Below, in pieces: positions 1 to 10,826 of a stretch of 25,231 bases of DNA. Where the stretch lies: NCBI GenBank assembly GCA_033064195.1, contig JARBJD010000666.1:1-25231 (forward strand), read 5' to 3'. The DNA is from Blattamonas nauphoetae (taxonomy: Eukaryota; Preaxostyla; Oxymonadida). The first letter of the stretch is position 1, and each line of letters starts with the position of its first letter. The position numbers were made by a program, and so were the translations under genes. The notes below the pieces were generated by a model. That model was not told where the DNA came from and did not search any database. It worked only from the letters and a program-made list of their open reading frames with translations.

Positions 1-79
1 CTTTTTCATCCTCTTCACAAATTTAGTGTACACAGGGATACCATGTCGTCATACTTGATCGTGGATGCAGAAAGTGATA

Positions 80-690
80 TCTCCAATTGAAGGACGGATC
101 ACGTTCATCCCAACTTCATACATTCTCACACGTGTTTTCATTCAGTTTTATTGATCTTTTTTCGTTACCATATGGAAATAGTTAATGTGAGAATCGAGAT
201 CAGCCCATAACAAATGAGAAAAGCAATGAGATTCCTGAAAATCTCCATTTGAGTTCACACTCTTTAGAAGGTGTAAGCTTCCCCTTCCAATCTCTCCTTT
301 ACTCTACAACTGTCCTTGTTGCGTATTTATGATGAAATGTGAATTATGTCTCCAAATTCAATTGAGTCCCACATCTATAAGAATTCGCATATGTTCTGCA
401 AATCCTCTTGAATCGTTTCTCGTGTTGGAACAAGATGATGAAGAACGTACCAGCAAAGGCGGCTCTGTTCTCGAAAGGATAGAGTTTGCCAGAAACAATT
501 TGATGTTCCTGATTGCATCCGGATCGAATGTAGCCACTCTTCACTTGTTCTGTAAGTTTCATGAATGCCGTAGTGACAGTGCCACCTCCGAATTGTTTAA
601 GTTTCCAGTACACGGGAGGAAAATCGATTGGTGGAGCGTTCCTCTTGCTTGATATGAACAGACATTCGATTCGTGAATGCAAAACAAAAA
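80..690 (-). pseudogene. HECT-type E3 ubiquitin ligase-like fragment
   Basis: The minus strand between about 690 and 344 is open and contains RNAPPIDFPPVYWKL followed by a GGTVTT...FMKLTEQV stretch. This resembles the part of HECT domains where a 'DLPPxxWK' segment precedes a threonine-rich turn and an acidic helix. Further along the minus strand, at about 133-75, the residues MYEVGMNVIRPS recall the 'xREGMxxVxP' segment that follows in HERC-like HECT domains. HECT ligases transfer ubiquitin from a C-terminal cysteine to substrates in the cytosol; that cysteine would lie beyond the left edge. The usual upstream 'FxGxxxGxAI' helix is not seen, and the two pieces are not in one open frame, so an intron or decay lies between them. 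The assignment is by remembered motif only. It could be a truncated gene end or a chance open frame opposite the next locus. Confidence 0.35.
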
Positions 691-3600
691 ATTGGGCTTG
701 ATCGGAGACACCGGGGTTTAACTGACACAGGAAGTTCGTATTTAACATTTCTTGTGTCTCACAGTCGCCAACAGACCTTATTCTGGTTCGTCAATGTTCA
801 CACGACTTCAGATACTAAACAATGGTCCGATCGTGATCGGAGATCGATGTTACAATTTCTGATTTTCTTTGCCTGCCACAATTTCGCTTCTCAACATCAT
901 GATCCGATCACCCTCCAAACTTTCATCTCCAATTCGCAGCGAACACAGGTCCACAGTTCAGATTCGACTCACTGTTTTCTCCCGTCCAACGTGACACTTT
1001 TCTCGTCCAACTTTATCCTTCATTCGCAGACACTAAGCCTCACTGCCACGGATCAGAAATCTATCATTTCAAATGATGCCCTGAAGACGAAGCCATTGTT
1101 CACCCTCCAAAACGCATCGTTTTCGTTGTTCTCGGAAGCCTGATCTCCAAACGAGGCCAAATATGTTTGACTGACGACCAATCAGTGTTTTCACTCAAAA
1201 GAACTCTCTGTGACATCTCGACAGAATCACCAGTCTTCTCAGTTGCTGGAATCTTGCAGCTGACTTCAATCGAACTGAGAGTTCCAAACAATCAGTTCCA
1301 CTCGAGTTTGATTGCCTCCTCTCCATCTCCTCGCGAATGCATGATTTCGAGATGTCGATCAGTGATAGCTGCGCGACAACCTCGAAATCCACTTTTGGGT
1401 CACATTTTGAAGTCCTTTCAATCATCCTTTGTTCCTTCCAGAACATTTCCCAACCTTCAGATGGGGGAGAGTGTGGAATTCAGAAAGAAGGAAGGACAGA
1501 AAAGCGTGATTGTTGGAAGCTCGTTCTCGAAGAGTGAGAATGGTCTGTACGGCCTTCTGATGCGCGACACGAATGACCACCATCAGCTCACATCTCTCAA
1601 TTGCACATTTGTGGACAACATTCGAACATTCACGCCAGTTTATGTCAACGCTGCCCCAATCGAGAACGAAGCATTCACAGATCGCCAAATCTCAACTGAC
1701 AACGATATCACCTTCAAAAAGTGCACATTCACTTCGTGTTCAGCCCCAACTGGACAAAACGGAGGAGCCATCCTCCACATTGACAAAGGGTCCCTCGCCA
1801 TTGAAAGCTGTACCTTCACCAGCTGTCGAGCCTCATTAGGACCAGCTGTTTTAGGATCTTTTCAAAGCACCGACGCAATTTCAGGGCTGTTTCGAATCAC
1901 TGGCTCTCATATTAACAGATGTGGGTCAGCAACTAGTTACAGCGCTGTCCTCTTCAAGGCGACAAAATTTACATATCGTTGGTTCTTTCTTGCTTGAAAA
2001 CAACAATTTCACCTCACATGCAAAAGCTTCGTCCCGTGTTGGGTTTTGTATTCAAGATCTCGGAGGTGGAACAGTCCACAACTGCCGATTTGTCAATCTG
2101 ACTGTCACAAAGGAGATGCAGGCCGGATGCAAAGTGGAAGGAGCGAACGGAGATGTCTCAGCGTCAGACTGTTATTTTTCTGAAATGTTCAACTACACAT
2201 CCGGTGCTTACTTCCCTTTCAAATACATTTATGGACAAACGAAAGTGGAACGGATGAGGTTCATTGAATGCCATCCAAATCTCGCAGCAGGAGGCTCAGC
2301 TTTAATCGTTGCGGCCAGAACGAACGACATTAGACCTGAACTCCCAACATGGTACGCAGAAATACCAAATGACAATCCGGTCATATCTGATTGCTGGTTC
2401 GAAGCGACAGAAAAGGCGAGTCTCGCTGATCTGTATGTGGAAGTCTTCCCAGAAATGAAACAGACCTCGGTCACAGAAATTTGGTCGACTTCGAACCCTT
2501 TTCAACTTCTCTTGGGAAGGAACAGCGATCAACACGATCAGACAGACACCAAAGATTGTGATTGATGAGCAAGCTGGTGTGGACGAGGAGTTCTGCTGGA
2601 TGAGGGAGAATGGATGTCGGACAATGTCTGAGACAATCAACGACCGCACATCGGGGAAGTTTGAGGGCACTTTCCTGCTCGTGAGCGACTCTCACTCTGA
2701 TTCTGGAGTTGAGGTTGGACAGAGGAAGCTTGTGATGAAATCACAACCAGAAACCAAAGCGACGATTTCTGACGAAGGATCGTCTGCCGTTCTCTTCTCC
2801 ATTTCTACTGGAAGCCTCGATCTCTCCTCTGTCGACTTCTCTCCTCACATCGAATCGAGTCTGTTCGTGTTGAGTGGGGCTGGAGAGCTGAAAGTGACAG
2901 ACAATGTGATTTGATGGGAGTTCCCCGGGCGAAGCCGAATTATCTAAACCACTTTTCGAGTTGAAAGGAGGAACAACCACTCTGACCTCGCTTACTCTCC
3001 AATCGATGACATCGACAGTCGGGCTGATCGCAGCCACTTCTGGCTCAGACTTCTCTCGTGATCTCGAAATCGACCTTCTCTTCCTGACGCGTCGTGTGGG
3101 AGTGGAGTTGTGGTGGAAGGAAGAATGGGATCGGCCAGCACTGTCTCGATCTCCGAAAGCGAGTTCACAGAATGCCACACACTGGACGAAGACTACGTCG
3201 AGCACGACGACCCAGCCAACCCAGGTGCTGAACCTAATGTTGTCAATCATCGAGGGGTCGCTTGCCTTCGTTGGCCAAACCGTCAACGCTGGAACAGTCG
3301 ACATCTTATCTACCAACTTTTCAGACTGTTCGTGTGCAAACAGCTCTGGTGCTTCGATCAATGTTCGTTCCCTCGCACGTCTCTTCATCACATCCTGTCG
3401 CTTCCACAATCAATTCGCATCTGGTTTCAGAGCACAAGGAGGTGCAATTTCTGGTTGGATCATCTCGGATGTCTCTGTCGTGAAATCGTGTTTCACGACA
3501 TGTCAACTTTCCGATCACACACAATACGGTCATGGAGGAGCGATCACATTTCAGGGATCTGACTGTGTGATCGATTTCTGCCAGTTCGAAGATTGTTCGG

Positions 3601-4576
3601 CCCCGTTTGCTGCTCATGCCATCCACATCTCCGAACAGTACTATCTCAAGTGAGGTGACGAACTGTGTCTTCGACAGATGTGTGGGGCTGGAATCCGCGT
3701 CATCCACACTTACGTTATTGCACGCATGTCGTTCCAAAATTGCTCGTTCATTAATTGTCTTGGTGCCGATGCTGAAACAGCTGTGATTGGAATCTATGGA
3801 GAAGGAGCGGAAACGGTGGCTTTCAAAGTGCTATGTTCTGCCTGATTTCTCAACGAACAAGAAGGGAGTTGTGCGACTCACTGGAATCTTCGAGACCAAT
3901 CCAGAACAAGCCACTTTGATAATTGTGGGTTTCTCTGCTTCTCCCTCATCCGCTCCCATCGACGATTCAGAAAGATGGGATTGGGTTCGCAACACTTCGA
4001 GTGTCGAAGGGAGAGGTTGGAGGAGAGAAGGAGGGAGAGGATTCGGTGATGTGTGGACATCCCGACAGGAAATGCGAGACACTCCGCCACGCAGCGACAC
4101 TGTGCCGAGCGACAGAAGGAACAGAAGACATGATTTCAGTGATTGTTGGAGAAGGGGAACATTCAGAAGAGACGATCGCTGTTGGAGAAATGAGGATCGG
4201 AGTTCGTGGAGAAGATGGGAAGAAAAGCGAAACGAAGTTGAGATCTCAAGATGGAACTCGTCTGATGACACTTGAGATGGTCTTCTCTCTCGCCTCCCTC
4301 ACCTTCGTCCTCCCATCGATCTCATCATCATCATCAACCATCTCGAGCAGTGGAACGCTCTCGATCACATCAGTGTCGTTCTTGGCGAACGAGAACCAAC
4401 CAACACTCTCCTCTCCCATCATCTTGATCGCAGCTGGCTCGGCCACTCTCGACTCTTGTGATCTTCCTGCTCTCCTGTTCTCAAACAAGGAAGCATTCAT
4501 CACTGTCGCATCGGAAGGAACTCTTTGCCCAAATCACTCAGCTGTGACCAAAATGATGCTTCTTCTGATTCTCTAG
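673..4576 (+). pseudogene. Beta-helix surface protein, frame-broken N-terminal part
   Basis: This stretch encodes right-handed parallel beta-helix repeats, but the reading frame changes about ten times. Approximate sites are 1140, 1960, 2555, 2905, 3090, 3250, 3650, 3800, 3990 and 4520. The diagnostic repeat is seen near 1715-1840, where FKKCTFTSCSAPTGQNGGAI is followed by a second C-T-F-T-S-C turn, and again near 3480-3620 (KSCFTTCQ, VIDFCQFEDCSAPF). Two cysteine modules of the type also found in the intact part lie at about 2585-2640 (EEFCWMRENGCRTMS) and 4045-4100 (VMCGHPDRKCETL). Such proteins are normally long, secreted or surface-exposed, and carbohydrate-binding or adhesive by inference. 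The frame runs into the next feature near 4520, so this is probably the N-terminal third of one large gene. A true start was not found; an acceptor-like tctcacag at about 768 could mark an exon start. Either decay or assembly indels explain the breaks. Confidence 0.7.
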
Positions 4577-7500
4577 TTGCCTCAATTGGATCAGTGGATC
4601 TTGTTGATTGTTCGCTGTCCAACATCGCTCTCGCATCGTCTCTCCTTCGTAGCTCAGGCGACTTGTCTCTTCGTGGATGCACTTTCACCTCTCTGCTCGA
4701 TTCCGCTCACTCTGAAGACTCATCGCATGTTGTTGATGTGACGATTGGGGAAGGGAAGTCTCTGAGAATTGTGAAATCGACATCAAACTCAAAGACATCG
4801 TTCGTCAGCTGTTCATCGAAAGAAGATGGTGGAGGACTGAAAGTGTGTGTTTCGGGAACTGGAGTGATTGAGCTGTCAGAAGTTCACTTCTCGAAATGTT
4901 CGTCGTCTGGAAATGGAGGTGCCGTGTTGATCGAAGTTGCCTCTCTCTTCGCTGGCACCATCTCGTTCGCCTCTGTCGAGTTTGGAACTGGTGATGACAA
5001 AAACACAGCCACGCTTGGAGCGGATTTGTTCGTGACTGCTCCTGATCTGCCCACACTCGTCAAAACTGCAGGATTCATGACATTGAGACCAAACCTTCCA
5101 CTTGCTGGTACCTTTGGAAAGGAAGAGAAGAATGGACTGATGGGAAAGGATGGAAACAAAGCAGTTGAATCTCTTCTGTTCATCTGGTATCCTCACAGGA
5201 GTGGAGACAAGCATGTTGAAGGAGCGACTGGAGAGGATCACGTGAACTGTGGACTCCTCCAACTTCCCTGCCTTTCGCTCTCCACGACCCATCGGAGTCT
5301 GAACGAGACGAACCAGGCAATCTCGATCGACTCCTCCCTCACACTTGCCGATTCCATCACTGCCCGTTCGACTGGATCTGTCGTCACATCGACACTCTCC
5401 ACACCTCCCACCTTGACCATCGCTTCTGCCTTCTCTTTCGTTGTTTCAGCTGGTCCCATCGAACTGTCATCTCTTTCATTTGTTCCGAAAGAGGAAGCCA
5501 GATCCACCCCACTGTTCTCCATTTCTGATTGTGGATCATTGTCAGTGAGATCGTGTTCGTTCTCCTCATTCAAATCGACATCATCGCCTTCGATTCTGTT
5601 TGGGAGTGTTGGTTCTGACCAGTCTGTCTCGCTTGACTCAATCTCATTCACATCTTGCTGGTCGAGTGGTCAAGTGTCGTCAGGAGTGATCTCACTCTCG
5701 CTCTCAGACGACTCCTCTCTCTCCATCGAAGGGTCAACCACGATCGCAACTTGCTCCTCTCCAACAGCCGAATCAGACTTCCTCTTCCTGTCTCGACCAA
5801 CCTTCAATGAATCGTTCCTCTCAAGTGCTCTTTCATTGGCGTGGAACAAAGATGACACAACCACTCGCTCATTTGTTGGGAAAGAAGGAAGTCATTCACC
5901 AAATGTGCCTCTCTATCTGTTCCTTGCCGAATTGGGCTCGGAAGGTCATCTCTCGAACGCCTCGAGCGACATGTCAGTGTGTGGGTTCGCAGTCTATCCC
6001 TGCGCCTCTCTCTCGAAGATGATCACTCGTCTCTCGTCCGCTGTCTCTCCAACGATCCTACTCGACTCAGATCTCACCCAAAGCACACCGCAATCATTCA
6101 GTTCTGCTCTCACAATCGAAGGAAATGACAGAAAGCTCATCATCGCTGATCCATCAACCGAGTTGGTCTCGTCGGGATTCTTCGCAGTCAGTTCGTCTGT
6201 CACTCTGAACGCGGTTGTGATTGAGATCTCATCTCTGAAACACGTGGATCTCTTCTCCATCTCAACAGGACAGCTGAAGATGGAGGGATGCATGATCTTG
6301 TTGAAAGGGGGAACGATTGGTGGAAGTGTTGTGAAAGTGGAAGATGGAGGGAGTTTGGTTGTGAATGGTTCAGTGTTCGCAGACATCGTGAGCTCAGACT
6401 CGAAAGGAGGAGTGATTGTGGGAGTTGTGAGTGAGTCGTCGGAGTTCAGAATTGACAACACGACTTTCTCTGACTGCAAATGCGAAGGGATTGCTCACTG
6501 CATCTGGATGGAACTTCGAAACAGCTCGACGAACACATTCTCGTATTCGATGACAAACATTGAGATTGAGCGGACGACAAAAGAAACAAAGACAGAATGG
6601 AATGAAGAAGTGGAAGAATCGAAGAAAGCGACAGATGTATTTGTGATGGGAAGCAGATTGGATGTTCTGATTGACACGAGTGATTGGGAAGGGAGCTTCA
6701 CAAAAGAGACGAATGCAGAATCGCTTTGGGGAGATGATGGAGTGAGTGGGGTTCATTGCTCTCTTCTTGTTTATCTGATTGAGATTTCGGAAGTCGTTGA
6801 AGTGGATTCGAATGGAGAGACATTCACGAAATGTGGGCATTTCCTTCTTTTCTGCTCGTCGATGGAGTTGGGAGTGAATCGTCTGATTGGAGCGCATTTG
6901 GAGAAGATTCGAGTGATGGAGTCGATTTCGATGGACATTGTTGTTTCGCTGGAAGGAGACATCACAATTTGTGGATCGACGAAGGAATCGACTCTCCTCT
7001 TCACACCAACTGGTCGATTTGTGAACGAGCTCCACAACGGCATAGCTTCATCGCTCTCCATCGACTCTCTGATCATCTCCTTCCCATCCACAGCTCCTTC
7101 GAACCCTCTCTTCGTCTCTTCGTGTGGAACTCTCTCCTTCACCTCCTGCTCGATCACCTCATCGATTCCGCTCACTCAGAGTGTGATCTCTATGGAGGGA
7201 GGAATCCTTCGTGTGACGGGAATGTCAGCAACTGATCTGGAAATGACAGACTGTGCACTGATCGACTCGAAAGGAAGTGTGGAACTGTCATCCAGCACGT
7301 TTGAGAGAATTGAGGGAAACATGAAGAAAGGAAGTGTGTTGTGGGGCGAATTGAGGGAATCAGTTGAAGTGAGTGTGAGAGACTGCTCGTTCGACGAGTG
7401 CAGTGGAGATGGAGAAACACGATGGATTGAACTGAAAGGAAGAAACACACCAACATTGGTTGGATCGAACTGGGAAGGATCATTCAACAAGACGAGTGTT

Positions 7501-9294
7501 TGGAGTGGAGTGATGGTTGAGGCAGAAAGCTGGTCTCACGATTCCTCGTTCAACCCGTATTCTCTTCTGTACGAGTTCCATCCTCGCTCGAATGGGAAGA
7601 TTCTGGTGTCGACAACTGAAAAGAGCGAAGACCATCCTCTGTGTGGATCGTTGGAACTTCCTTGCCGAACGATTTCGGATGGAGTGCAATTGACAAATGA
7701 GCGGAATGTGGAGATTGTTGGATCTGTCTCGCTGAATTCCAAGTTGCTGATGAATGGAGATCCTCTGTTCGTTTGTGGATTCAAACAGCATGGAAGACTG
7801 GAGATGGTTGGGAAAGGTCAGATTGTGAACAACGTATTTGTCTATCCTGACGAACTCTCGCTGTCTGCTCTGACACTGGATGTGAGTTCATCGACACTGG
7901 AATCTTCTGAAGGAATTGTGGTTTGTGAGAATGGAGAAGTGATTGTTGAGAATGTGGCTGTCTCGTCGTCTCGCTCGATCAATCCATCGCTTCTTGTTGT
8001 TTCGGGAGGAAGAGTGAATGTGAGTGGTCTGACTCTCTCCTCGCTTTCGTTCTCCTCAACCGCTCTTCGGATCCAAACATCAGAATCGATGACTCTGAAA
8101 GGGATTGAAATGAAGAACACATCGTGCTCGACGCTTCTCTCACTGATTGATGGACAAGATGCCCTGATTGATTCGTGCCACTTCACTGGGAAAGAAACCT
8201 CTTCGAACGACGATCCATCTCCATCCGTCTGCTCTTGGGATTCAGGTCTTCTCGTCATCGCCAATTCGACAGCTTCTGTGCTACAATCCCTCTTCACCCA
8301 ACTCAACCAAGGAGCCATCCAAATCACAAACAGCTCACTCACCATCCACTCCTCCACTTTCTCCGAGAATTCTGTTCCCAATTCCACAACATCAGCTCGT
8401 CAGAACATTCGCTGTGAGTCTGGTTCGTTGACAGTGGGGAGCCTTCATGGAGGAGATGGTTCTGTAGCAGGATCATCCGCATGGATGTCGATTGGCGAGG
8501 AATGCTCGTTCAACTCGCCTGTAGTTGATGCCAACGCTCCTTTCTTCATCCCAACATTCTCCAACACTTCGTCGAAAGTGAAGACAGACAAGAAGTTCAC
8601 ATCTTTCGCACTGACTCTGGTTGGAGAAACACTGATCCCGTGTGGTCTATTTTTGGAAGTGTTTGAGAAAGAGAAAGGAGTGGAGGGCAATGCGACATGG
8701 TTTCCTCTTTCTGAAGAATCCACCACACTCTTCTCCGAAACGAAGATCGAACTGAAACTCGCATCATCATCGATCAAATTGAATCGCGCCTTGGAACTGC
8801 ATGCTCGTCTGCTGTTTGGAATGAACCAACGCACATCCTCGATCGAACTGAAGAAAAGCGACACTGACATTCGGAAGTCGCAAGCAACACAAACAATGAA
8901 ATGGCTGCTTCCAGTGATTGGAGGATTGATTGCGCTCTTCGTCTTCCTTCTCATTCTGCTCTTGGTGCTTCGTCGTCGCAAGAAACAGAAAGCAGCCGAA
9001 GAGAAATCGAAGACGGAACTGAACGAAATCCAACCCGACGACTGTCTGGAGAAGGTGGAAGACTTCTCGCAGGGAACGATGAACAACATCAACCCCAGCC
9101 TCATCACCCTCCCTCGCACGAGCCTGCTCTCCCAGTCATCTCTTGGCGAGGCTGAGAACCACCCTCCGACTGAAGCTGTGGCCTCCAATGCCGAGCAAGG
9201 ATGGAAAGAAGGCCAACATGTGATGGCTGATGTGTGGATTGGAGAGGGGGAAGACAGAGCAGAGGATGGTGTGTGTGCGAGAGAGTCTGTTTGA
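4525..9294 (+). CDS. Right-handed beta-helix repeat protein with transmembrane segment
   Basis: This is an uninterrupted 1589-codon frame without introns. Most of it is Ser/Thr-rich parallel beta-helix sequence with recurring strand-turn units such as LRGCTFTSL, ELSEVHFSKCSSSGNGGAV, LSFTSCSITSS and SVRDCSFDECSG. Three cysteine modules punctuate it: HVNCGLLQLPCLSLS (about nt 5239), MSVCGFAVYPCASLS (about 5971) and HPLCGSLELPCRTIS (about 7632). At residues about 1458-1480 there is one strongly hydrophobic membrane segment (WLLPVIGGLIALFVFLL...) followed by RRRKKQK, a stop-transfer signal placing the helix outside and the tail in the cytosol. The first codon here is TTG and is not a real start: the frame joins the upstream beta-helix DNA. 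It ends in a cytoplasmic stub, and the kinase-like domain continues in another frame at about 9250. Function is inferred to be a surface receptor or adhesin. No catalytic residues of a pectate lyase are evident. Confidence 0.85.
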   Translation: MPKSLSCDQNDASSDSLVASIGSVDLVDCSLSNIALASSLLRSSGDLSLRGCTFTSLLDSAHSEDSSHVVDVTIGEGKSLRIVKSTSNSKTSFVSCSSKEDGGGLKVCVSGTGVIELSEVHFSKCSSSGNGGAVLIEVASLFAGTISFASVEFGTGDDKNTATLGADLFVTAPDLPTLVKTAGFMTLRPNLPLAGTFGKEEKNGLMGKDGNKAVESLLFIWYPHRSGDKHVEGATGEDHVNCGLLQLPCLSLSTTHRSLNETNQAISIDSSLTLADSITARSTGSVVTSTLSTPPTLTIASAFSFVVSAGPIELSSLSFVPKEEARSTPLFSISDCGSLSVRSCSFSSFKSTSSPSILFGSVGSDQSVSLDSISFTSCWSSGQVSSGVISLSLSDDSSLSIEGSTTIATCSSPTAESDFLFLSRPTFNESFLSSALSLAWNKDDTTTRSFVGKEGSHSPNVPLYLFLAELGSEGHLSNASSDMSVCGFAVYPCASLSKMITRLSSAVSPTILLDSDLTQSTPQSFSSALTIEGNDRKLIIADPSTELVSSGFFAVSSSVTLNAVVIEISSLKHVDLFSISTGQLKMEGCMILLKGGTIGGSVVKVEDGGSLVVNGSVFADIVSSDSKGGVIVGVVSESSEFRIDNTTFSDCKCEGIAHCIWMELRNSSTNTFSYSMTNIEIERTTKETKTEWNEEVEESKKATDVFVMGSRLDVLIDTSDWEGSFTKETNAESLWGDDGVSGVHCSLLVYLIEISEVVEVDSNGETFTKCGHFLLFCSSMELGVNRLIGAHLEKIRVMESISMDIVVSLEGDITICGSTKESTLLFTPTGRFVNELHNGIASSLSIDSLIISFPSTAPSNPLFVSSCGTLSFTSCSITSSIPLTQSVISMEGGILRVTGMSATDLEMTDCALIDSKGSVELSSSTFERIEGNMKKGSVLWGELRESVEVSVRDCSFDECSGDGETRWIELKGRNTPTLVGSNWEGSFNKTSVWSGVMVEAESWSHDSSFNPYSLLYEFHPRSNGKILVSTTEKSEDHPLCGSLELPCRTISDGVQLTNERNVEIVGSVSLNSKLLMNGDPLFVCGFKQHGRLEMVGKGQIVNNVFVYPDELSLSALTLDVSSSTLESSEGIVVCENGEVIVENVAVSSSRSINPSLLVVSGGRVNVSGLTLSSLSFSSTALRIQTSESMTLKGIEMKNTSCSTLLSLIDGQDALIDSCHFTGKETSSNDDPSPSVCSWDSGLLVIANSTASVLQSLFTQLNQGAIQITNSSLTIHSSTFSENSVPNSTTSARQNIRCESGSLTVGSLHGGDGSVAGSSAWMSIGEECSFNSPVVDANAPFFIPTFSNTSSKVKTDKKFTSFALTLVGETLIPCGLFLEVFEKEKGVEGNATWFPLSEESTTLFSETKIELKLASSSIKLNRALELHARLLFGMNQRTSSIELKKSDTDIRKSQATQTMKWLLPVIGGLIALFVFLLILLLVLRRRKKQKAAEEKSKTELNEIQPDDCLEKVEDFSQGTMNNINPSLITLPRTSLLSQSSLGEAENHPPTEAVASNAEQGWKEGQHVMADVWIGEGEDRAEDGVCARESV

Positions 9295-9967
9295 GCGACT
9301 TCATGGAAAGGTGAAGAGACCAATCGACGAAATGAGGACGAAGCGAGAACTGACTCGGATTCTGCTGAATATTGCGAAGAGAAACATGAATGTGCAACAA
9401 CTTAAGCACATCACGCCACACGACATCATCGTCAGCGGTGCAGGAGAAGTGTCGTTGAAAGTGAACACTCCGACAGATCCGATTCCTGCATTGCCTTCCG
9501 TTCAACCACACATGATCGACACGAAACTGGAAATCCCCGACGCACTTGCAACAGTCGAGACAGACGGAAGGAACGACGCAGGCCAGACCACGATGAACCA
9601 CTCCACACTCTCGAAAGGTCCAACAGCGCAGGAACAAGCGCGATGGGCAGCACCGGAAGTGTCGGAGAAGAAAGAGAACGTGGATGGGATGAAAGCGTCG
9701 GTTTTTAGCTTAGGCCTTGTTCTTTGGGAAATCGAGACTGGAGTTGTGCCGTTTGCGGAGCACGATGCTCAGAATGCACAACGTCAGATCGTGGCGGGGA
9801 CAAGGCCGAATCTGTTGAGCATCCCACACACCCCAACACGCGAGCTGATTGAGCAATGCCTCCAGAGCGATCCGTCTGAACGACCAACACTGGAAGTGGT
9901 TTATTCGCTCCTTCTCCAACAAGATCGCTCTCAGCCTTCGAAACCGGCAGTGGAAGGACACCACTGA
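9230..9967 (+). CDS. Protein kinase-like (pseudokinase) C-terminal domain of the beta-helix protein
   Basis: This frame overlaps the end of the beta-helix frame and continues it after a frame change in the G-rich stretch near 9245-9280; both frames read a similar C-V/A-R-E-S segment there. It looks like the C-lobe of a tyrosine-kinase-like fold: WAAPEV matches the APE motif, ASVFSLGLVLWEIETGVVPF matches the DxxSxGxxLxE(L)xTGxxPF helix-F region, and ELIEQCLQSDPSERPT matches the conserved 'CxxxxPxxRP' segment. The HRD catalytic loop is replaced (ITPHDIIVSGAGEVSLKV, with no HRDxxxxN), DFG is absent, and no glycine loop or VAIK lysine is seen. It should therefore be catalytically dead. It would sit in the cytoplasm behind the membrane segment, so the complete protein resembles a receptor pseudokinase. 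It ends HH-TGA at 9967. Confidence 0.75.
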   Translation: MCGLERGKTEQRMVCVRESLFERLHGKVKRPIDEMRTKRELTRILLNIAKRNMNVQQLKHITPHDIIVSGAGEVSLKVNTPTDPIPALPSVQPHMIDTKLEIPDALATVETDGRNDAGQTTMNHSTLSKGPTAQEQARWAAPEVSEKKENVDGMKASVFSLGLVLWEIETGVVPFAEHDAQNAQRQIVAGTRPNLLSIPHTPTRELIEQCLQSDPSERPTLEVVYSLLLQQDRSQPSKPAVEGHH

Positions 9968-10826
9968 CCCATTCAGCATCGACAATCACATCTGACATGT
10001 CGAACCAAATGATCTTCACTTCACATTCAGCTGAGACTCGCGTAACTGCTCAACATTCACTTCACTCCCACCCACTCACTCCTCGTCAACGAGGAACACT
10101 CACACACTCACCACACAATCTCGAACACTGGACACAATTCACTTCACACTCAGCCACCAAATCATCACTTGAATCTCTCTCACAGCGAGATCGAGAGGAG
10201 AGTGCCACTTCACCCAACCCAACCTCGCCGTCGAATGATCCGCCACTCCGTCCTTCGCCAAATGGAGTTTGTGGGTTTCTCGCAATCGAGGCCAGACCAG
10301 TCAGTTCAGATTGCTATTCACATCCACACTGTCTTCTTTCTCTCCAATCACTTCCACGAGTGTAGGTCGTCGATCTTCCTTTCACGTCAACGACTTCTTT
10401 CTTTGTCGACTACTTCCGACTCGTCATGTCACTCTGACCTGCACATTCCAACTGCGAACAGGGATTGATTGATTTTCATTTGGTCGTTTGGGATGGTGAG
10501 GTTCCAATGTCTCTCCACCCTCTCTTCATTCTGAATCAGTCGTGTTCGAGTTTCGTGATCGCTCGTGCTCGGACTCGATTGTTCAGCAACATCTGTTTCC
10601 TTTGAGATGAAGTCGGCAGATGTTATTTCAGTTGTTCCAAATTCTGTCTTTTGTCTTCCGTTCTTTTGATTCTGTACTTTTTTATTTCCCCACTCTCACC
10701 TCACAGCGCACATCACAACTTTCAGTTCATCTTTCGGCCATGCAATTTTTTGAAATCGAAATGGCTGACTGAGTAGAGAATGAAGCGAATGATGGAACCA
10801 ACACAAAACTCAAAACTATCGGTCAA
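9968..10826. other. Intergenic region between convergent genes
   Basis: No gene is supported here. The first 400 bases are C- and A-rich with many 'cactca' and 'cacttcac' steps and are open in two plus frames, but the translations are low-complexity Ser/His/Pro/Thr runs without family resemblance. The rest is T-rich, including a T-run near 10678-10685. It probably holds the 3' untranslated regions of the plus-strand beta-helix gene and the minus-strand nitroreductase. No terminator or polyadenylation signal was assigned. Confidence 0.5.

Noticed and set aside
329-652. Plus-strand open frame of about 107 codons
   Set aside because: The opposite strand gives a more protein-like sequence with HECT-like motifs, and the plus translation shows no beta-helix turns.
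3787-4275. Separate Arg/Trp-rich protein
   Set aside because: The adjacent frame carries the cysteine module of the beta-helix protein through most of this range; the Arg-rich reading is the wrong frame after about 3990.
5994-7175. Minus-strand open frames opposite the beta-helix gene
   Set aside because: They are shadows produced by the biased codon use of the plus-strand gene and show no independent domain.
9230-9294. Programmed frameshift between the beta-helix and kinase frames
   Set aside because: There is no slippery heptamer with a clear downstream structure, and many other unprogrammed frame changes occur in this locus, so an indel is the simpler reading.
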